Position numbers and translations under genes: made by a program. The notes under the pieces are model-generated. The model made no database searches and was not told the origin of the DNA. It saw only the letters and a program-made list of their open reading frames with translations. A stretch of 64,000 bases of DNA from a bacterium (GTDB taxonomy: Bacteria > Armatimonadota > UBA5829). Positions 39,939-49,552 of the stretch are shown here, one piece after another; the first letter of the stretch is position 1, and each line of letters opens with the position of its first letter. Where the stretch lies: positions 50,675 through 114,674 of the forward strand of contig JAJFUS010000043.1 in assembly GCA_021372295.1 (NCBI GenBank), written 5' to 3'.

Positions 39939-42886
39939 TCGACGAGTTTCTGCCGCAAACCCTTAGATTGATCGGTAAGCTCTTTCAGCTTTTCGCAAAA
40001 CTTCTTAACCTGCGCCATCTGGTAATCGGTTCGATCGGTGCTTGCCTTGATGCCGTTCCACGCTTGATAGTATTGAGCAAAAGTATAGGCCAGGTCGGCG
40101 GTCATACTTCCATATTTCCACGCCATGCCCGGGACCGTGCTGTCAAGTGACAATATTCCCGAAATTTGCCCAATGCCGTCCCGAATCGACTCATAGACTT
40201 CGGCATCGGTCTTGTTTTCGCGATACAGCCAGTCTATGAATGTTCCGCCATCCCTGGCGTCTTTCATGGATGTGGACAGAGACTCCAGTCTGCGATACTT
40301 TTCTATAGCTTCGGCCTCGCTGGGCGGCAGCTTTTGCGCGACCTTATTTATCTCCTTGAATCGATCCGTAAGAATGCCGATTGTGGTGTCGAAGAACAGG
40401 TCTGTAATAGTGGATTTGCACTTGTCCATGCCGTCTGACGCCATCTTTTCCCAATCGTTATACAGCGCGTTGTCGGCAAGAATTTGTCTGTTCAGCATAA
40501 GCAGAGTCTGCTTGGTGATCTCAATTTTTCTGTTGACCTCATCAAGTTCAGCCATCCATTTGGCGCGAGTCGCCTCCAAATCGAGTGGCTTGCCGACTTT
40601 CTGATCCGTCGGCTGAACGACTGTCTGCGCTGCCTGGGACGTGGTCAACGGCAAAGAGGCCATATTTTGGATCGGTTGGACTACCCCCGACGAACCCTTC
40701 AACGCCACGACCACATCTGACGCTTGCGAAGGATTGTTCTTGAGCGTTGCGACCGAACTCATCAGTTCATTCAATCTCGCGCTTGCATCGTCTTGAGCCT
40801 TAGTGGCTTGGCTGCGAATCTTTTCGGCCTCATCCGGCGAGGTGTCGGCGATGCTGTCCGCGTGTTGCAAATCTTTTTGCGCCTCTTTCATTGTGTTCAG
40901 GCAATCGCTGGCTTCGTTGATGAGTTCCATGTCGGCGATGGCGTACGATGCCGGATCTTCGGGCATCGGCAAATCCGAAAGAGACGGCAGTTTGGTAAGG
41001 TCGATCATTCCGGTCATAGCCATGGCGCTTTTGTCCGCCAGGTCTTTTGCAGCCTCAAGATCGCCCCCAATTGCGGCTCCGGCAGCTTCCCCGGCAAGGA
41101 TGGCGCTCGCCACCAACTGTTTCGATACGTCTGATGTGACCGTCACGTCCGTTTGCGGCTTGACCCAATCCTCGCCTTCGTCGGCGGAAAAGCTCGCCCC
41201 GCCCTCTTCGATGATCGTCAATGAGTATTTATCGTGGCTTGCCTGAAACACTGCGCTCCAGAAGCCGTTTATAAGTTTTGGATGCTCGATCTTTGCATTG
41301 GAAGCATCTCCGGCGGCCAGCGTATAACCATTGCCCTTGGCCCAGCGTGCCAGCGCGACGACCTTGGCGACTTCGTTCATCCGATAAAGCTCAGGGAATG
41401 CCCTTGCGTATTCATCATAGTGTTGGGTGACGTAGTCCGCGTATTTCGGGACGACCGAATTCAAATGGTTCTTCGATTCGTTGTCCCAGTTACCCAGGTA
41501 ACTCCTCACCCACCCGACCATCTTTACTTGCGCATCGCCAAACTCGACTACATCGCCAGCCGGTGACACCTTCATCATGACATCGGCGGGAACCAGCCTG
41601 CTGCCGATGCCGGCACCGGCGTTGGACGGGATGTTGTAGTTATTATTGACGGCTTCCTGCTGATGGAATTCCATGTCGGTCATGTGTGACGGAACCTGCT
41701 CGCGAAGATCGGGGTTCGAACAAATCGTCTTAAGCAGATAATCGGCTTTGAAGAGTATATCGCCGAGAACTGAGTCGGATGGCACGTTAGAGAAAGCCAG
41801 TTCGGACTGCGCCAGGGGCAGGTTATAAAGCCTGGACATCAGATCAGGACTAAAAACCAGCCCATTAATGATCTTTTCGCCGAATCTGTCAGTAATATAT
41901 GAGGAAAGTTGAGTGCTGAACGCTTCAGTAAGAACGTCTTTCGACTGCGATCCGTTTCTTATGCTTTTGGCCATGCTGTCAAGCTGTCTTTCCGGATAGT
42001 CCATCTGACGCAGCATCACGGAAAAACACATTATGAAGCCTTCATTGACAAACTGTTCCTGGCTGATCTCGCCTGAGTCCCGGTTTGCCTTGATAGCCTC
42101 AAGCTCTGAAGTCAACCCAAGCGCCGCGCACATATCATACTGCATGTCGCCGGTGCTCCCGCCGCCGGTAAATACATCAAGCAATTTCGCGATATTGGGC
42201 AGTCCGATTATGCGCATCATCTTTGAGGCCATGCCAATCCACTCGTCCTGGGGCACGGATCCCATATTCTGAGCGCCGTAAAACAGCTTTCTGAACTCCC
42301 CTTCCGTCAAACCAAGCCCTTCGCCGAAGTGCTTCATGAAGCGCTTGTTGTCCGCAGCCAGAAATGGGTCGTTCAAAAGCAGTGAGATGAGTTTATTGGC
42401 CCACTCATTGCAATATCCTGGGTCATTATTCATTCTGGCGATGTCGGATGTGATCATCTTATCCATAGTAGCGAATTTCGCAGGTTGGTCGGGAGTCGGT
42501 TCCAGTGAGAACGACGGGTAAGGGTTGTTGATCACATCTTTAAGGATATCGGAGTATGGAATCGCTCCTGTAGCGTAGGTAGGATCATAATAGCCGACGA
42601 ACGTCACCACGCGCGTTTTCTTATCTATAAGAGCGTATTTGAGAGTATTTATGTCGGTTGCGCGAGACTTAGAACCCTTGACGCCAAGGCTAACGACAGG
42701 AACTGCAAGAGCAGCGGCAGCAGCCTGTTCTCGCTGTATCCTAATGCGAGGACGTTCTTCGCTTATAACGCCTGCTTGGCTTGTTGGAAGTGGTCTGGTG
42801 GTTTGTGCAAAAGACTCAACCCCCGCGGCGAGTACTGCGATGATAACAGCAAATATGGTGACAATTCGGCTGACGCGCGTGATCAT
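39920..42886 (-). CDS. Large secreted protein of unknown function (988 residues)
   Basis: I do not recognise this protein. A signal peptide (about 1-28) is followed by a Pro/Ala-rich linker, then a segment resembling TFVGYYDPTYATGAIPYSD (about 93-111). A long helical middle follows (150-560), with an Ala-rich stretch near 600-650. Charged, heptad-like coiled-coil regions lie at about 680-720 and 790-880, with a helical C-terminus. Cys are few and no catalytic motif stands out. It is alone on its strand, with a TATAAT-like -10 about 35 bases before ATG 42886 and a hairpin at its end. A structural surface or periplasmic protein is most likely, but this is inferred only from its composition. Confidence 0.75.
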   Translation of the reverse strand: MITRVSRIVTIFAVIIAVLAAGVESFAQTTRPLPTSQAGVISEERPRIRIQREQAAAAALAVPVVSLGVKGSKSRATDINTLKYALIDKKTRVVTFVGYYDPTYATGAIPYSDILKDVINNPYPSFSLEPTPDQPAKFATMDKMITSDIARMNNDPGYCNEWANKLISLLLNDPFLAADNKRFMKHFGEGLGLTEGEFRKLFYGAQNMGSVPQDEWIGMASKMMRIIGLPNIAKLLDVFTGGGSTGDMQYDMCAALGLTSELEAIKANRDSGEISQEQFVNEGFIMCFSVMLRQMDYPERQLDSMAKSIRNGSQSKDVLTEAFSTQLSSYITDRFGEKIINGLVFSPDLMSRLYNLPLAQSELAFSNVPSDSVLGDILFKADYLLKTICSNPDLREQVPSHMTDMEFHQQEAVNNNYNIPSNAGAGIGSRLVPADVMMKVSPAGDVVEFGDAQVKMVGWVRSYLGNWDNESKNHLNSVVPKYADYVTQHYDEYARAFPELYRMNEVAKVVALARWAKGNGYTLAAGDASNAKIEHPKLINGFWSAVFQASHDKYSLTIIEEGGASFSADEGEDWVKPQTDVTVTSDVSKQLVASAILAGEAAGAAIGGDLEAAKDLADKSAMAMTGMIDLTKLPSLSDLPMPEDPASYAIADMELINEASDCLNTMKEAQKDLQHADSIADTSPDEAEKIRSQATKAQDDASARLNELMSSVATLKNNPSQASDVVVALKGSSGVVQPIQNMASLPLTTSQAAQTVVQPTDQKVGKPLDLEATRAKWMAELDEVNRKIEITKQTLLMLNRQILADNALYNDWEKMASDGMDKCKSTITDLFFDTTIGILTDRFKEINKVAQKLPPSEAEAIEKYRRLESLSTSMKDARDGGTFIDWLYRENKTDAEVYESIRDGIGQISGILSLDSTVPGMAWKYGSMTADLAYTFAQYYQAWNGIKASTDRTDYQMAQVKKFCEKLKELTDQSKGLRQKLVETSWKQ

Positions 42887-43020
42887 AAAACAACCTCCAG
42901 AAAGCGCCTATCGGCATGATTATACCACCTTTTGAAGCAATCTCAGGCGTCAGGAATTTCGCTCAAACGCCATCTTTATTGACAAACAAGCAGTTTTTTC
43001 GCTTGTTGAGCTCATAATCC

Positions 43021-43050
43021 TTGCAAACGGCTTTCTTATTGTTATATAAT
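43021..43050 (+). promoter_or_regulatory. Promoter of the DUF4342-like/sigma factor pair
   Basis: TTGCAA, an 18-base spacer and TATAAT. The 11-base direct repeat ATAATCCTTGC occurs twice here (starting at 43014 and 43046), overlapping the promoter. Confidence 0.6.
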
Positions 43051-43066
43051 CCTTGCGGAGAAAGAT

Positions 43067-43336
43067 ATGGAGCACGAAATGACTGAAACGACCGATATTG
43101 CGACGACAAGTTCCGCTGACAGACTGAGCGGTGTGTTGGATGTCGCTGTTGACCTGCTGGAAGACTTACAGAAGGTCGTCGAAGGCGGTCGTCCGAAGGC
43201 CGTGAGAGTGCGGTTTGGAAACAAAACCATTGCCGAACTGCCAATCGCTCTCACAGCAACTGCGGCCCTGGCGACGGGCCTGGCGGCAGTGCTCTTGACC
43301 AAACTGGCCATTGATGTGGTGAATGAAGAAGATTAG
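43067..43336 (+). CDS. Small DUF4342-like membrane-associated protein
   Basis: An 89-residue protein: an acidic start, a helix (VDLLEDLQKVVEGG), then KAVRVRFGNKTIAELPIAL and a hydrophobic segment (about 60-82). The order helix, R(V/I)-x-x-GxxxxELP, hydrophobic tail matches DUF4342 proteins, small and widespread in Firmicutes and relatives, of unknown role. ATG 43067 has GGAGAAAG upstream. The sigma factor gene starts 30 bases after it, so a regulatory link with the sigma factor is possible but unproven. Confidence 0.6.
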   Translation: MEHEMTETTDIATTSSADRLSGVLDVAVDLLEDLQKVVEGGRPKAVRVRFGNKTIAELPIALTATAALATGLAAVLLTKLAIDVVNEED

Positions 43337-43366
43337 TCCGATGCTTCGGGGCACTCAGGGGAAGAG

Positions 43367-44041
43367 GTGAAAAACGTGCAGGGTCAGTATCAGGAAGAGC
43401 GAAGCATTTTGCAGTCCAGCTACGCTGTCCTGTCGGATCAGGATATCGTTTCCGTTGCGCAGAGAGGAGACGAGCGAGCCTCCGAGTTTTTGCTCTACAA
43501 ATACAGGAGCCTTGTAAGGACCAAAGTTAGGTCGTATTTCCTTATGGGCGCGGAAAAAGAAGACCTGCTGCAGATCGGAATGATCGGATTGTGGCAGGCT
43601 ATTGTCGATTACCGGCCCGAAAAGGACATATCTTTCCTCTCATTTGCCAGAATTTGCATTGAACGGCACGTTATTACAGCCATCAAGACTGCAACCCGGC
43701 GCAAGCAAACGCCTCTCAACTCGTCCGTATCACTGGAATATCCTTCTGAGGACAGCGACAGCGAATGGAACCTGGCGGACATACTTATCTCCGACGAAAC
43801 CGCCGACCCCGAGGATCTGGTGCTGAGGCAGGAGGACAATTACAGGCTTCAGGGAATGCTCAGGCGATTGCTTTCGGACTTCGAGTGGCAGGTACTCTCG
43901 GGTTATCAGATAGGCAAGAGCTATCGCGAGATCGCCTGCGAACTCCGCTGTAAGACAAAATCCGTAGACAATGCCCTGGCCCGCATAAAACGCAAAATTT
44001 CATTGGCTCCTCATGGATGGCCGGGGATTACAGATAATTAG
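43367..44041 (+). CDS. SigH-like sigma-70 family factor
   Basis: A 224-residue sigma factor with regions 2 and 4 but not regions 1.1 or 3. Region 2 holds LLYKYRSLVRTKVRSYFLMGAEKEDLLQIGMIGLWQAI (long and very close in pattern to Bacillus SigH), SFARICIERHVITAIKTATRRK follows, and region 4 has an HTH (SYREIACELRCKTKSVDNALARIKRK). SigH controls stationary-phase and sporulation onset in Bacilli; the role here is unknown and sporulation is not implied. The start is GTG 43367 or 43376, both with ribosome sites. A bidirectional terminator follows. Confidence 0.88.
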   Translation: MKNVQGQYQEERSILQSSYAVLSDQDIVSVAQRGDERASEFLLYKYRSLVRTKVRSYFLMGAEKEDLLQIGMIGLWQAIVDYRPEKDISFLSFARICIERHVITAIKTATRRKQTPLNSSVSLEYPSEDSDSEWNLADILISDETADPEDLVLRQEDNYRLQGMLRRLLSDFEWQVLSGYQIGKSYREIACELRCKTKSVDNALARIKRKISLAPHGWPGITDN

Positions 44042-44065
44042 TTTGGCCATATAGGCGAATAAATA

Positions 44066-44101
44066 AAAAAGCGCACCCGAACCCAATCGGATGCGCTTTT
44101 T
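44066..44101. terminator. Bidirectional terminator between the sigma factor gene and clpC
   Basis: AAAAAGCGCACCCGA and TCGGATGCGCTTTTT form a stem with A- and T-tracts on its two sides. Confidence 0.85.
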
Positions 44102-44123
44102 GCTGTTACTATATGTGCATCTC

Positions 44124-46598
44124 TTATGATGCAGACGACTGCGACTCTATAGGCAGCGAATTCAAGTCGGCGGCCTTCGTGAAGAAGATCTTGCCGTCTT
44201 CCAACTCTGCCCGGATCGTATCGCCGTCTCTGAACCTGCCCAGCAGTATTTCTTCGGCAAGCGGGTCTTCGATCAATCTCTGAACCGCACGCCTAAGCGG
44301 CCTTGCGCCGAACTGCGGGTCGAAGCCCTCGGCTCCCAGCAATTCTCTGACCTCGCTGGTGACTTCCAGTTCCATACCCTGGCTGGACACCTGCTGGCGA
44401 ACCCTGTCTACCATGAGATTCACGATCTGCAGAATCTCGTCTCTGGTCAACTGGTGGAAGACAATCACGTCGTCCACACGGTTCAGGAACTCAGGCCTGA
44501 ATGTCCGCTTCATCTCTTCGGTGACGCGGTGTTTCATGCTCTCGTAAGCCCTCTCGGACTCAGCTGGGGACTCCGTCTCGCGGAACCCGATGCCAGGGCC
44601 TCCCTGGATCGACTGAGCGCCGATATTTGAAGTCATAACTATGATCGTGTTTTTGAAGTCCACGACTCGGCCCTGCGAATCCGTAAGCCGACCATCCTCC
44701 ATCACCTGCAGGAGAATATTGAAGACCTCCGGGTGCGCTTTTTCGATTTCGTCGAGGAGCACGACCGAATATGGCCTGCGCCTGACTGCCTCAGTGAGCT
44801 GTCCGCCCTCATCGTAGCCCACATATCCGGGAGGAGCTCCGACCAGTCTGGACACGGAGAACCTCTCCATATACTCGGACATATCGATCCGAATAATCGC
44901 GTCTTCGGTCTCAAACAGATACTGCGCGAGCGCCCTGGCAAGTTCGGTTTTGCCGACGCCGGTGGGTCCGAGGAACACGAAACTGCCCATCGGCCTCTTC
45001 GGGTCCTTCATGCCCGACCTGGCTCTGCGAATCGCCTTAGACACTGCGACTACTGCGTCGTGCTGGCCAATAAGCCTGCCATGCAGGACATCCTCCATCT
45101 TGAGGAGCTTGCTGGATTCGCCTTCAACCAGCCTGGAAACGGGAATTCCCGTCCAGCTATATACTATGTGTGCGATTTCATCTTCACCCACAACCGTGGA
45201 CTGATTCGCTTTGTCTTCTTTCCATCTGCGATCCAAGTCGTCGATGCGCTCACTGATGTCGTGCTCGCGCGCTCTGAGTTCGGCAGCCTGATCATAATTC
45301 GACCCGGCGGGAATGGAATTGAGCTGCGACTGGACACTCACCAACTCCTGTTTGGCCTGCCTCAAATCGGCGGGCGGCATCGCCATTCGCAGTCTGACGC
45401 GGCTCGATGCTTCGTCTATCAGGTCGATGGCTTTGTCCGGCAGCGACCTGTCTGTAATATATCTATCCGAAAGCTGCGCCGCGGAAATCAGCGCTATGTC
45501 CTCGATTGTAACCGAGTGATGCTTCTCATAGCGGTCACGCAAACCCTTGAGAATCTGAATGGTCTCGTCGATGCTCGGCTCACGCACCTGGACAGGCTGG
45601 AACCTGCGCTCCAGAGCCGCGTCCCGCTCGATATACTTGCGGTACTCGTCCATAGTGGTCGCGCCGATGCACTGGAGTTCTCCGCGCGCCAGTGCGGGCT
45701 TGAGTATATTTGAAGCGTCGATTGCGCCCTCGGCGGCTCCGGCGCCTACGAGGGTATGCAGTTCGTCGATGAAGAGAATCACTTCACCAGCGGCCTTGCG
45801 CACTTCTTCCATAACGCGCTTCATTCTCTCTTCAAACTCGCCGCGGTATTTGGTTCCCGCGACAAGCCCCGCCAAATCCAGCGCAACAATACGCTTATCT
45901 TTAAGCGTCTCTGGCGTGTCGCCACTAATGATCCTCTGCGCAAGCCCCTCGGCGATTGCGGTCTTACCGACACCCGGTTCGCCTATAAGACAGGGGTTGT
46001 TCTTTGTCCTGCGCGAAAGGATCTGCACCACGCGCTCGATCTCAGTATCTCGCCCAATACACGGGTCCAGCTTTTCCTGCCTGGCAAGCTCGGTGTAATC
46101 TCGGCCGAACTCGTCCAGTGTAGGAGTCCTGGAACGCGTGCGAGTGGAGGTAATTGCCGTTGTCTCGCCGTCCTGCAAGTTCATCACCTCTCTACGGGTG
46201 CGCTCGAGATCTACTCCGAGTCTTTGCAGCACGCGGGCAGCCATACCCTCGCCCTCGCGGATCAGACCCAGGAGCAGGTGTTCCGTGCCGATATAGTTGT
46301 TGTTTAAATTCCTCGCTTCATCGTACGCGAGGTCGATAACGCGCTTGGCCCTTGGAGTGAGCTGCATATCCTGGCCAAGACGCCCGTCACCGCGAGTGAC
46401 CTGGCGCTCGATGTCTGAGCGTATTCTGCCCAGGCTCACGCCCATCCGGTCAAGTATTCTTGCGGCCACGCTGTCGTTTTCTCGCACAAGACCCAGCAGG
46501 AGGTGCTCGGTAGAAACATAGTTCTCACCCAGCCTGCCTGCTTCTTCCTGCGCAAAGAACACGACCCTGCGCGCTCGCTCCGTAAATCGTTGCCACAT
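44124..46598 (-). CDS. clpC: ATP-dependent protease ATPase subunit ClpC
   Basis: An 824-residue Hsp100 unfoldase that feeds proteins to ClpP. It has two N-terminal Clp repeats (about 1-140, [15 protein letters not shown]), a first AAA domain with GEPGVGKTA, a middle coiled-coil with UVR-like helices, and a second AAA domain with GPTGVGKTE followed by the D2-small domain. The size is typical. It follows mcsB by about 110 bases. In that gap are a palindrome (TTAAGAA/TTCTTAA, 46671-46685), a small ACTGCT/AGCAGT hairpin and a TATAAT-like -10 near 46642, so clpC may also have its own promoter. No CtsR gene is in the cluster. Confidence 0.95.
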   Translation of the reverse strand: MWQRFTERARRVVFFAQEEAGRLGENYVSTEHLLLGLVRENDSVAARILDRMGVSLGRIRSDIERQVTRGDGRLGQDMQLTPRAKRVIDLAYDEARNLNNNYIGTEHLLLGLIREGEGMAARVLQRLGVDLERTRREVMNLQDGETTAITSTRTRSRTPTLDEFGRDYTELARQEKLDPCIGRDTEIERVVQILSRRTKNNPCLIGEPGVGKTAIAEGLAQRIISGDTPETLKDKRIVALDLAGLVAGTKYRGEFEERMKRVMEEVRKAAGEVILFIDELHTLVGAGAAEGAIDASNILKPALARGELQCIGATTMDEYRKYIERDAALERRFQPVQVREPSIDETIQILKGLRDRYEKHHSVTIEDIALISAAQLSDRYITDRSLPDKAIDLIDEASSRVRLRMAMPPADLRQAKQELVSVQSQLNSIPAGSNYDQAAELRAREHDISERIDDLDRRWKEDKANQSTVVGEDEIAHIVYSWTGIPVSRLVEGESSKLLKMEDVLHGRLIGQHDAVVAVSKAIRRARSGMKDPKRPMGSFVFLGPTGVGKTELARALAQYLFETEDAIIRIDMSEYMERFSVSRLVGAPPGYVGYDEGGQLTEAVRRRPYSVVLLDEIEKAHPEVFNILLQVMEDGRLTDSQGRVVDFKNTIIVMTSNIGAQSIQGGPGIGFRETESPAESERAYESMKHRVTEEMKRTFRPEFLNRVDDVIVFHQLTRDEILQIVNLMVDRVRQQVSSQGMELEVTSEVRELLGAEGFDPQFGARPLRRAVQRLIEDPLAEEILLGRFRDGDTIRAELEDGKIFFTKAADLNSLPIESQSSAS

Positions 46599-46707
46599 CT
46601 TACTGTTTCCCCCCTTTGCTTATAGAGGATTGCCTACATATATTATACTTCATAACGCCAAGATCGGAATTAAGAATTTCTTAACTGCTTCGAGCAGTAT
46701 ACCCGAG

Positions 46708-47742
46708 CTAGCCATCAACTATGTGCGCCTCGGCCAGTTTCTTTTTAAGAAAAGCCGCTCGCTCGATACTTGCCTTGCCGCTGTCAGCCGCTCCCACCTG
46801 CATCCCTGCGAGAAGCTCATTTAGCAGCGCGCCGGTGCAGTTTTCCATTAGTCCGAGCGATGAAGCCAGCCTAACTGGCGACATCAGAGCAATAGCATCT
46901 TCCGGTTTGACGGACATCGCGCTTTTCAATGTTGAAAGCGCCCGGCTTGCCGTCTCCAACAAAAGACTTCTCTGCTCGCTTAAAAGTTCCTTCCGGGCGA
47001 GCCTTTCTTCCGCGAGCAAATATCCCGCAACCGATCTCACCCTTTCCACAATTTCGCGCTCATTCAAACCGAGAGTGACCTCGTTGGAAACCTGGAACAT
47101 ATCCCCAAGCCACCGAGTTCCCTCGCCGAACATCCCTCTAATGGATACGCCCAAATCATAAGCCGCTCTAAGTTGCACATTCAGCTTATGAGTCATCGCA
47201 AGCCCGGCCAAATGCATCATAGCCGAAACACGCAACCCCGTCCCGACATTGCTCGGACTGGCCGTAAGGAACCCGTATCTTTCGGAAAATCCATAATTCA
47301 GATTTTGTGCAAGGATGTCGTCGGCCCAATCGACTAATTCCCAAGCCTGCTCGCAGACCAAACCAGACATCACGGTCTGCAGCCTGAGATGGTCTTCCTC
47401 ATTTATCATTATGGAGATATTGGCGCTCGGCTCTAGTATTACTGCTCGTCCTTGACCCCCACTTATTTGTTCAAGACTCGCGACATGCGAATCAAGTAGA
47501 AAAAGTTTTTCTTCTTTGCTCAACTTGTCGACATTTACGAGTCTGAGCCGTGAGAACCGCTGCATCAGGCCTGCACTGGCCTTTCGCACATCGTCCACCA
47601 CCATGGATAAATCTTCCCCGGAAGCGCGCGATGGAAACGGAAAGTCGGCGAGACTTCTTGCCAACCTGGCTCTGGTGGAGATTACGACATCGGCGTCGGG
47701 GCCATTGCCTTTTATCCAGCCGGGGACTTCATGGTTGCTCAA
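46708..47742 (-). CDS. mcsB: Protein-arginine kinase McsB
   Basis: A 344-residue phosphagen-kinase-like enzyme that marks damaged proteins with phosphoarginine for ClpCP. The ATP-site Arg are in STRARLARSL (about 26), and the SNVGTGLRVS segment (about 165) is conserved. The C-terminal phosphoarginine-binding motif of Bacillus McsB, RDxxRA, is only partly kept here (ASIERA), which may weaken allosteric control. It starts two bases after the mcsA stop, and clpC follows: the classical McsA-McsB-ClpC set. Confidence 0.9.
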   Translation of the reverse strand: MSNHEVPGWIKGNGPDADVVISTRARLARSLADFPFPSRASGEDLSMVVDDVRKASAGLMQRFSRLRLVNVDKLSKEEKLFLLDSHVASLEQISGGQGRAVILEPSANISIMINEEDHLRLQTVMSGLVCEQAWELVDWADDILAQNLNYGFSERYGFLTASPSNVGTGLRVSAMMHLAGLAMTHKLNVQLRAAYDLGVSIRGMFGEGTRWLGDMFQVSNEVTLGLNEREIVERVRSVAGYLLAEERLARKELLSEQRSLLLETASRALSTLKSAMSVKPEDAIALMSPVRLASSLGLMENCTGALLNELLAGMQVGAADSGKASIERAAFLKKKLAEAHIVDG

Positions 47743-47744
47743 GA

Positions 47745-48113
47745 TTATCCCTCAAACGCCTTGCCGACGTGACGGGTATATCCCTGAGCAGACTCAACAG
47801 CCTGATACAACTCACCAGCGAAACGAGAATAACACAAACAGCACCCCGGTCGGCCATCGACAACGATGTCCGCAAGCGTGGTCCCGCACATTCTGCAGGT
47901 ATACGATGCCGAATGCGAACCGTCATCAAAACTGTCGACGCGAGCAACGATACCATCAAAATCCAATGCGGTGCCCGAAAGCAGCCTGGCGCGCTCATTG
48001 GCACATTCATGGCAAACAAACGTTCGTAAAGTATCCAAGCCGCGGCGGCGGACTACAACCATTTTTGCCGTCCGCCGCGAGCACATTTCGCATTTTACAG
48101 GATCGCTAATCAC
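47745..48113 (-). CDS. mcsA: McsA-like zinc-finger activator of McsB
   Basis: A 122-residue protein with four CxxC pairs (KCEMC, VCHEC, TCRMC, CCLC), forming two zinc-binding sites as in McsA, which stimulates McsB kinase activity. Bacillus McsA has about 185 residues with a C-terminal UVR helix pair; that part is absent here, so this is a short form. The GTG start overlaps the ilvE stop and the gene is followed directly by mcsB, so ilvE-mcsA-mcsB are one transcript. Confidence 0.85.
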   Translation of the reverse strand: MISDPVKCEMCSRRTAKMVVVRRRGLDTLRTFVCHECANERARLLSGTALDFDGIVARVDSFDDGSHSASYTCRMCGTTLADIVVDGRPGCCLCYSRFAGELYQAVESAQGYTRHVGKAFEG

Positions 48114-48973
48114 TGTCTCGCCACATACGCCTTGAACGCATCGATGAGTTTGTTCGTAAGCGGGCCGGGTTTACCGTCACCTATGGATCGAGCATCCAGC
48201 TTAACCATCGGGATGACCTCAGCGCCGGTACCGGTCAGAAATGCTTCATCAGCAGTATACAGGTCAAATCGCGTGAAAACGCCCATTACGACCTCTATTC
48301 CCATCTCACCCAGAATATCTATCACAGCTCCGCGGGTTACTCCCTCGAGTATTCCCAGGTGGGCAGCCGGAGTATATACCACGCCATCCTTCACATAGAA
48401 AATGTTGTCGCCGGTACACTCGGCCACGTAACCGTCCTCAGTGAGCATCAGGCCCTCGCCCGCTCCCACATGATTGGCTTCAATCTTTGCCTGAATATTG
48501 CACACATACTTGCCTGTGGACTTGATCCTGGGTTCCAACACCTGCGGGTTCGCGACTCTTGTGGCCACAGTTACGACTTCGAGGCCGTTCTCGTACATAG
48601 ACTTGGGATAGAGAGAAAGCTTATCCGTAGATATGACGATTGTCGCCTGCCCCTTGATATTTTTTGGATCCAGACCCAGCGTTATTCCTCGCGAGACGGT
48701 GACGCGGATATAGCAGTCGCTGACTTCATTCATCTCCAACAGCTTTTCGACGTGTCCGGCGAAGGCCGCCTGATCGAACGGCATTTCTATCCAAAGCGCC
48801 TTGAGCGATCTGTAGAGTCGGTCTACATGCTCTTTCAGTTTGAACGCGCGCCCGTTATATGCTCTGATGCCCTCGAATACGCCATCTCCATAGAGAAAAC
48901 CGTGATCGTAAATCGAGAGGTGCGCCTCCTCAGAGCGCACGTATTCGCTATTGAGGAAAACCCACTTGTCCAT
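48110..48973 (-). CDS. ilvE: Branched-chain amino acid aminotransferase
   Basis: A 287-residue fold-type IV PLP aminotransferase of the IlvE/D-amino acid aminotransferase group. YDHGFLYGDGVFEGIRAY at the N-terminus, the PLP Lys in PRIKSTGKY (about residue 149) and the GILEGVTR phosphate loop are characteristic. It converts 2-keto acids to valine, leucine or isoleucine; size and motifs favour IlvE over D-alanine aminotransferase. It is the first gene of a transcript that continues into mcsA, mcsB and probably clpC, an unusual place. The promoter is at 49054-49082. Confidence 0.88.
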   Translation of the reverse strand: MDKWVFLNSEYVRSEEAHLSIYDHGFLYGDGVFEGIRAYNGRAFKLKEHVDRLYRSLKALWIEMPFDQAAFAGHVEKLLEMNEVSDCYIRVTVSRGITLGLDPKNIKGQATIVISTDKLSLYPKSMYENGLEVVTVATRVANPQVLEPRIKSTGKYVCNIQAKIEANHVGAGEGLMLTEDGYVAECTGDNIFYVKDGVVYTPAAHLGILEGVTRGAVIDILGEMGIEVVMGVFTRFDLYTADEAFLTGTGAEVIPMVKLDARSIGDGKPGPLTNKLIDAFKAYVARQ

Positions 48974-49053
48974 TCAAAAATCCTCACATTCTATTTTATC
49001 GCAGTCACACACCCGAAGCTATAAACGAGCGTAGACCTAGAGCACTTATAGGA

Positions 49054-49082
49054 ATTATAGTTGCTTTGCAAGCGTAAATCAA
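49054..49082 (-). promoter_or_regulatory. Sigma-70 type promoter of ilvE-mcsA-mcsB(-clpC)
   Basis: On the minus strand: TTGATT, a 17-base spacer and TATAAT. No CIRCE- or CtsR-like operator is seen near it. Confidence 0.75.
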
Positions 49083-49105
49083 GATGCAAACGCGCGAACA
49101 TGTTA

Positions 49106-49134
49106 TTGACACATCAGGCAGGCGGAGATATACT
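49106..49134 (+). promoter_or_regulatory. Sigma-70 type promoter of the TPR gene
   Basis: A perfect TTGACA, a 17-base spacer and TATACT; divergent from the ilvE promoter. Confidence 0.85.
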
Positions 49135-49183
49135 GAATTCGGGTGGCAACCACCACCACTACTCTCCATTGGTGTGAACCGAT

Positions 49184-49552
49184 ATGGCTGAAGCAATGGA
49201 ACACTACAAGCTCGGAGTAGAAGCATTCAAAGCCGGCGACATCGACACCGCAATCAGTGAACTTGAGACCGCGACCCACATGGATCATGAAAACCACAAG
49301 GCGTTTTCTTATCTTGGCGCAGCTTATTCGGCAAAGGAACGCTACAATGCGGCCATCGGCGCATTTAAGGCTGCCGAGCAAGTCGCTCCGGGAGTTGCGA
49401 GCATTCACTACAACATCGCCCAGGCTTACGAAGCAAGCGGACTGCCGAGCGAAGCCGAATATGAGTATGAACGCGCACTCGAAATCGACCCGGCTTACGA
49501 CAAAGCCAAGTTAGCGCTGGAAAATGTCAAGAAGAGGCTGCATCATCTTTAG
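49184..49552 (+). CDS. Small tetratricopeptide-repeat protein
   Basis: A 122-residue protein made of three TPR units of about 34 residues: AMEHYKLGVEAFKAGD, KAFSYLGAAYSAKERYNAA and ASIHYNIAQAYEASGL, ending in a charged capping helix. TPR proteins act as protein-binding scaffolds. There is no signal peptide or other domain. It has its own strong promoter about 50 bases upstream. Its last base abuts the stop of the convergent prenyl synthase gene. The partner is unknown. Confidence 0.8.
   Translation: MAEAMEHYKLGVEAFKAGDIDTAISELETATHMDHENHKAFSYLGAAYSAKERYNAAIGAFKAAEQVAPGVASIHYNIAQAYEASGLPSEAEYEYERALEIDPAYDKAKLALENVKKRLHHL

Noticed and set aside
40724..41246. Plus-strand frames opposite the 988-residue gene
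   Set aside because: They are shadows; the minus-strand frame has a signal peptide, a start with a promoter-like -10 and an unbroken length of 2967 bases.
44733..45713. 326-codon plus-strand frame opposite clpC
   Set aside because: It mirrors the codon pattern of clpC, has no ribosome site and shows no protein-like composition; clpC is certain.
48004..48020. Sigma-54-like TTGGCAC...TGGCA
   Set aside because: It lies inside mcsA coding sequence on the opposite strand, with a weaker -12 box and no gene in position.
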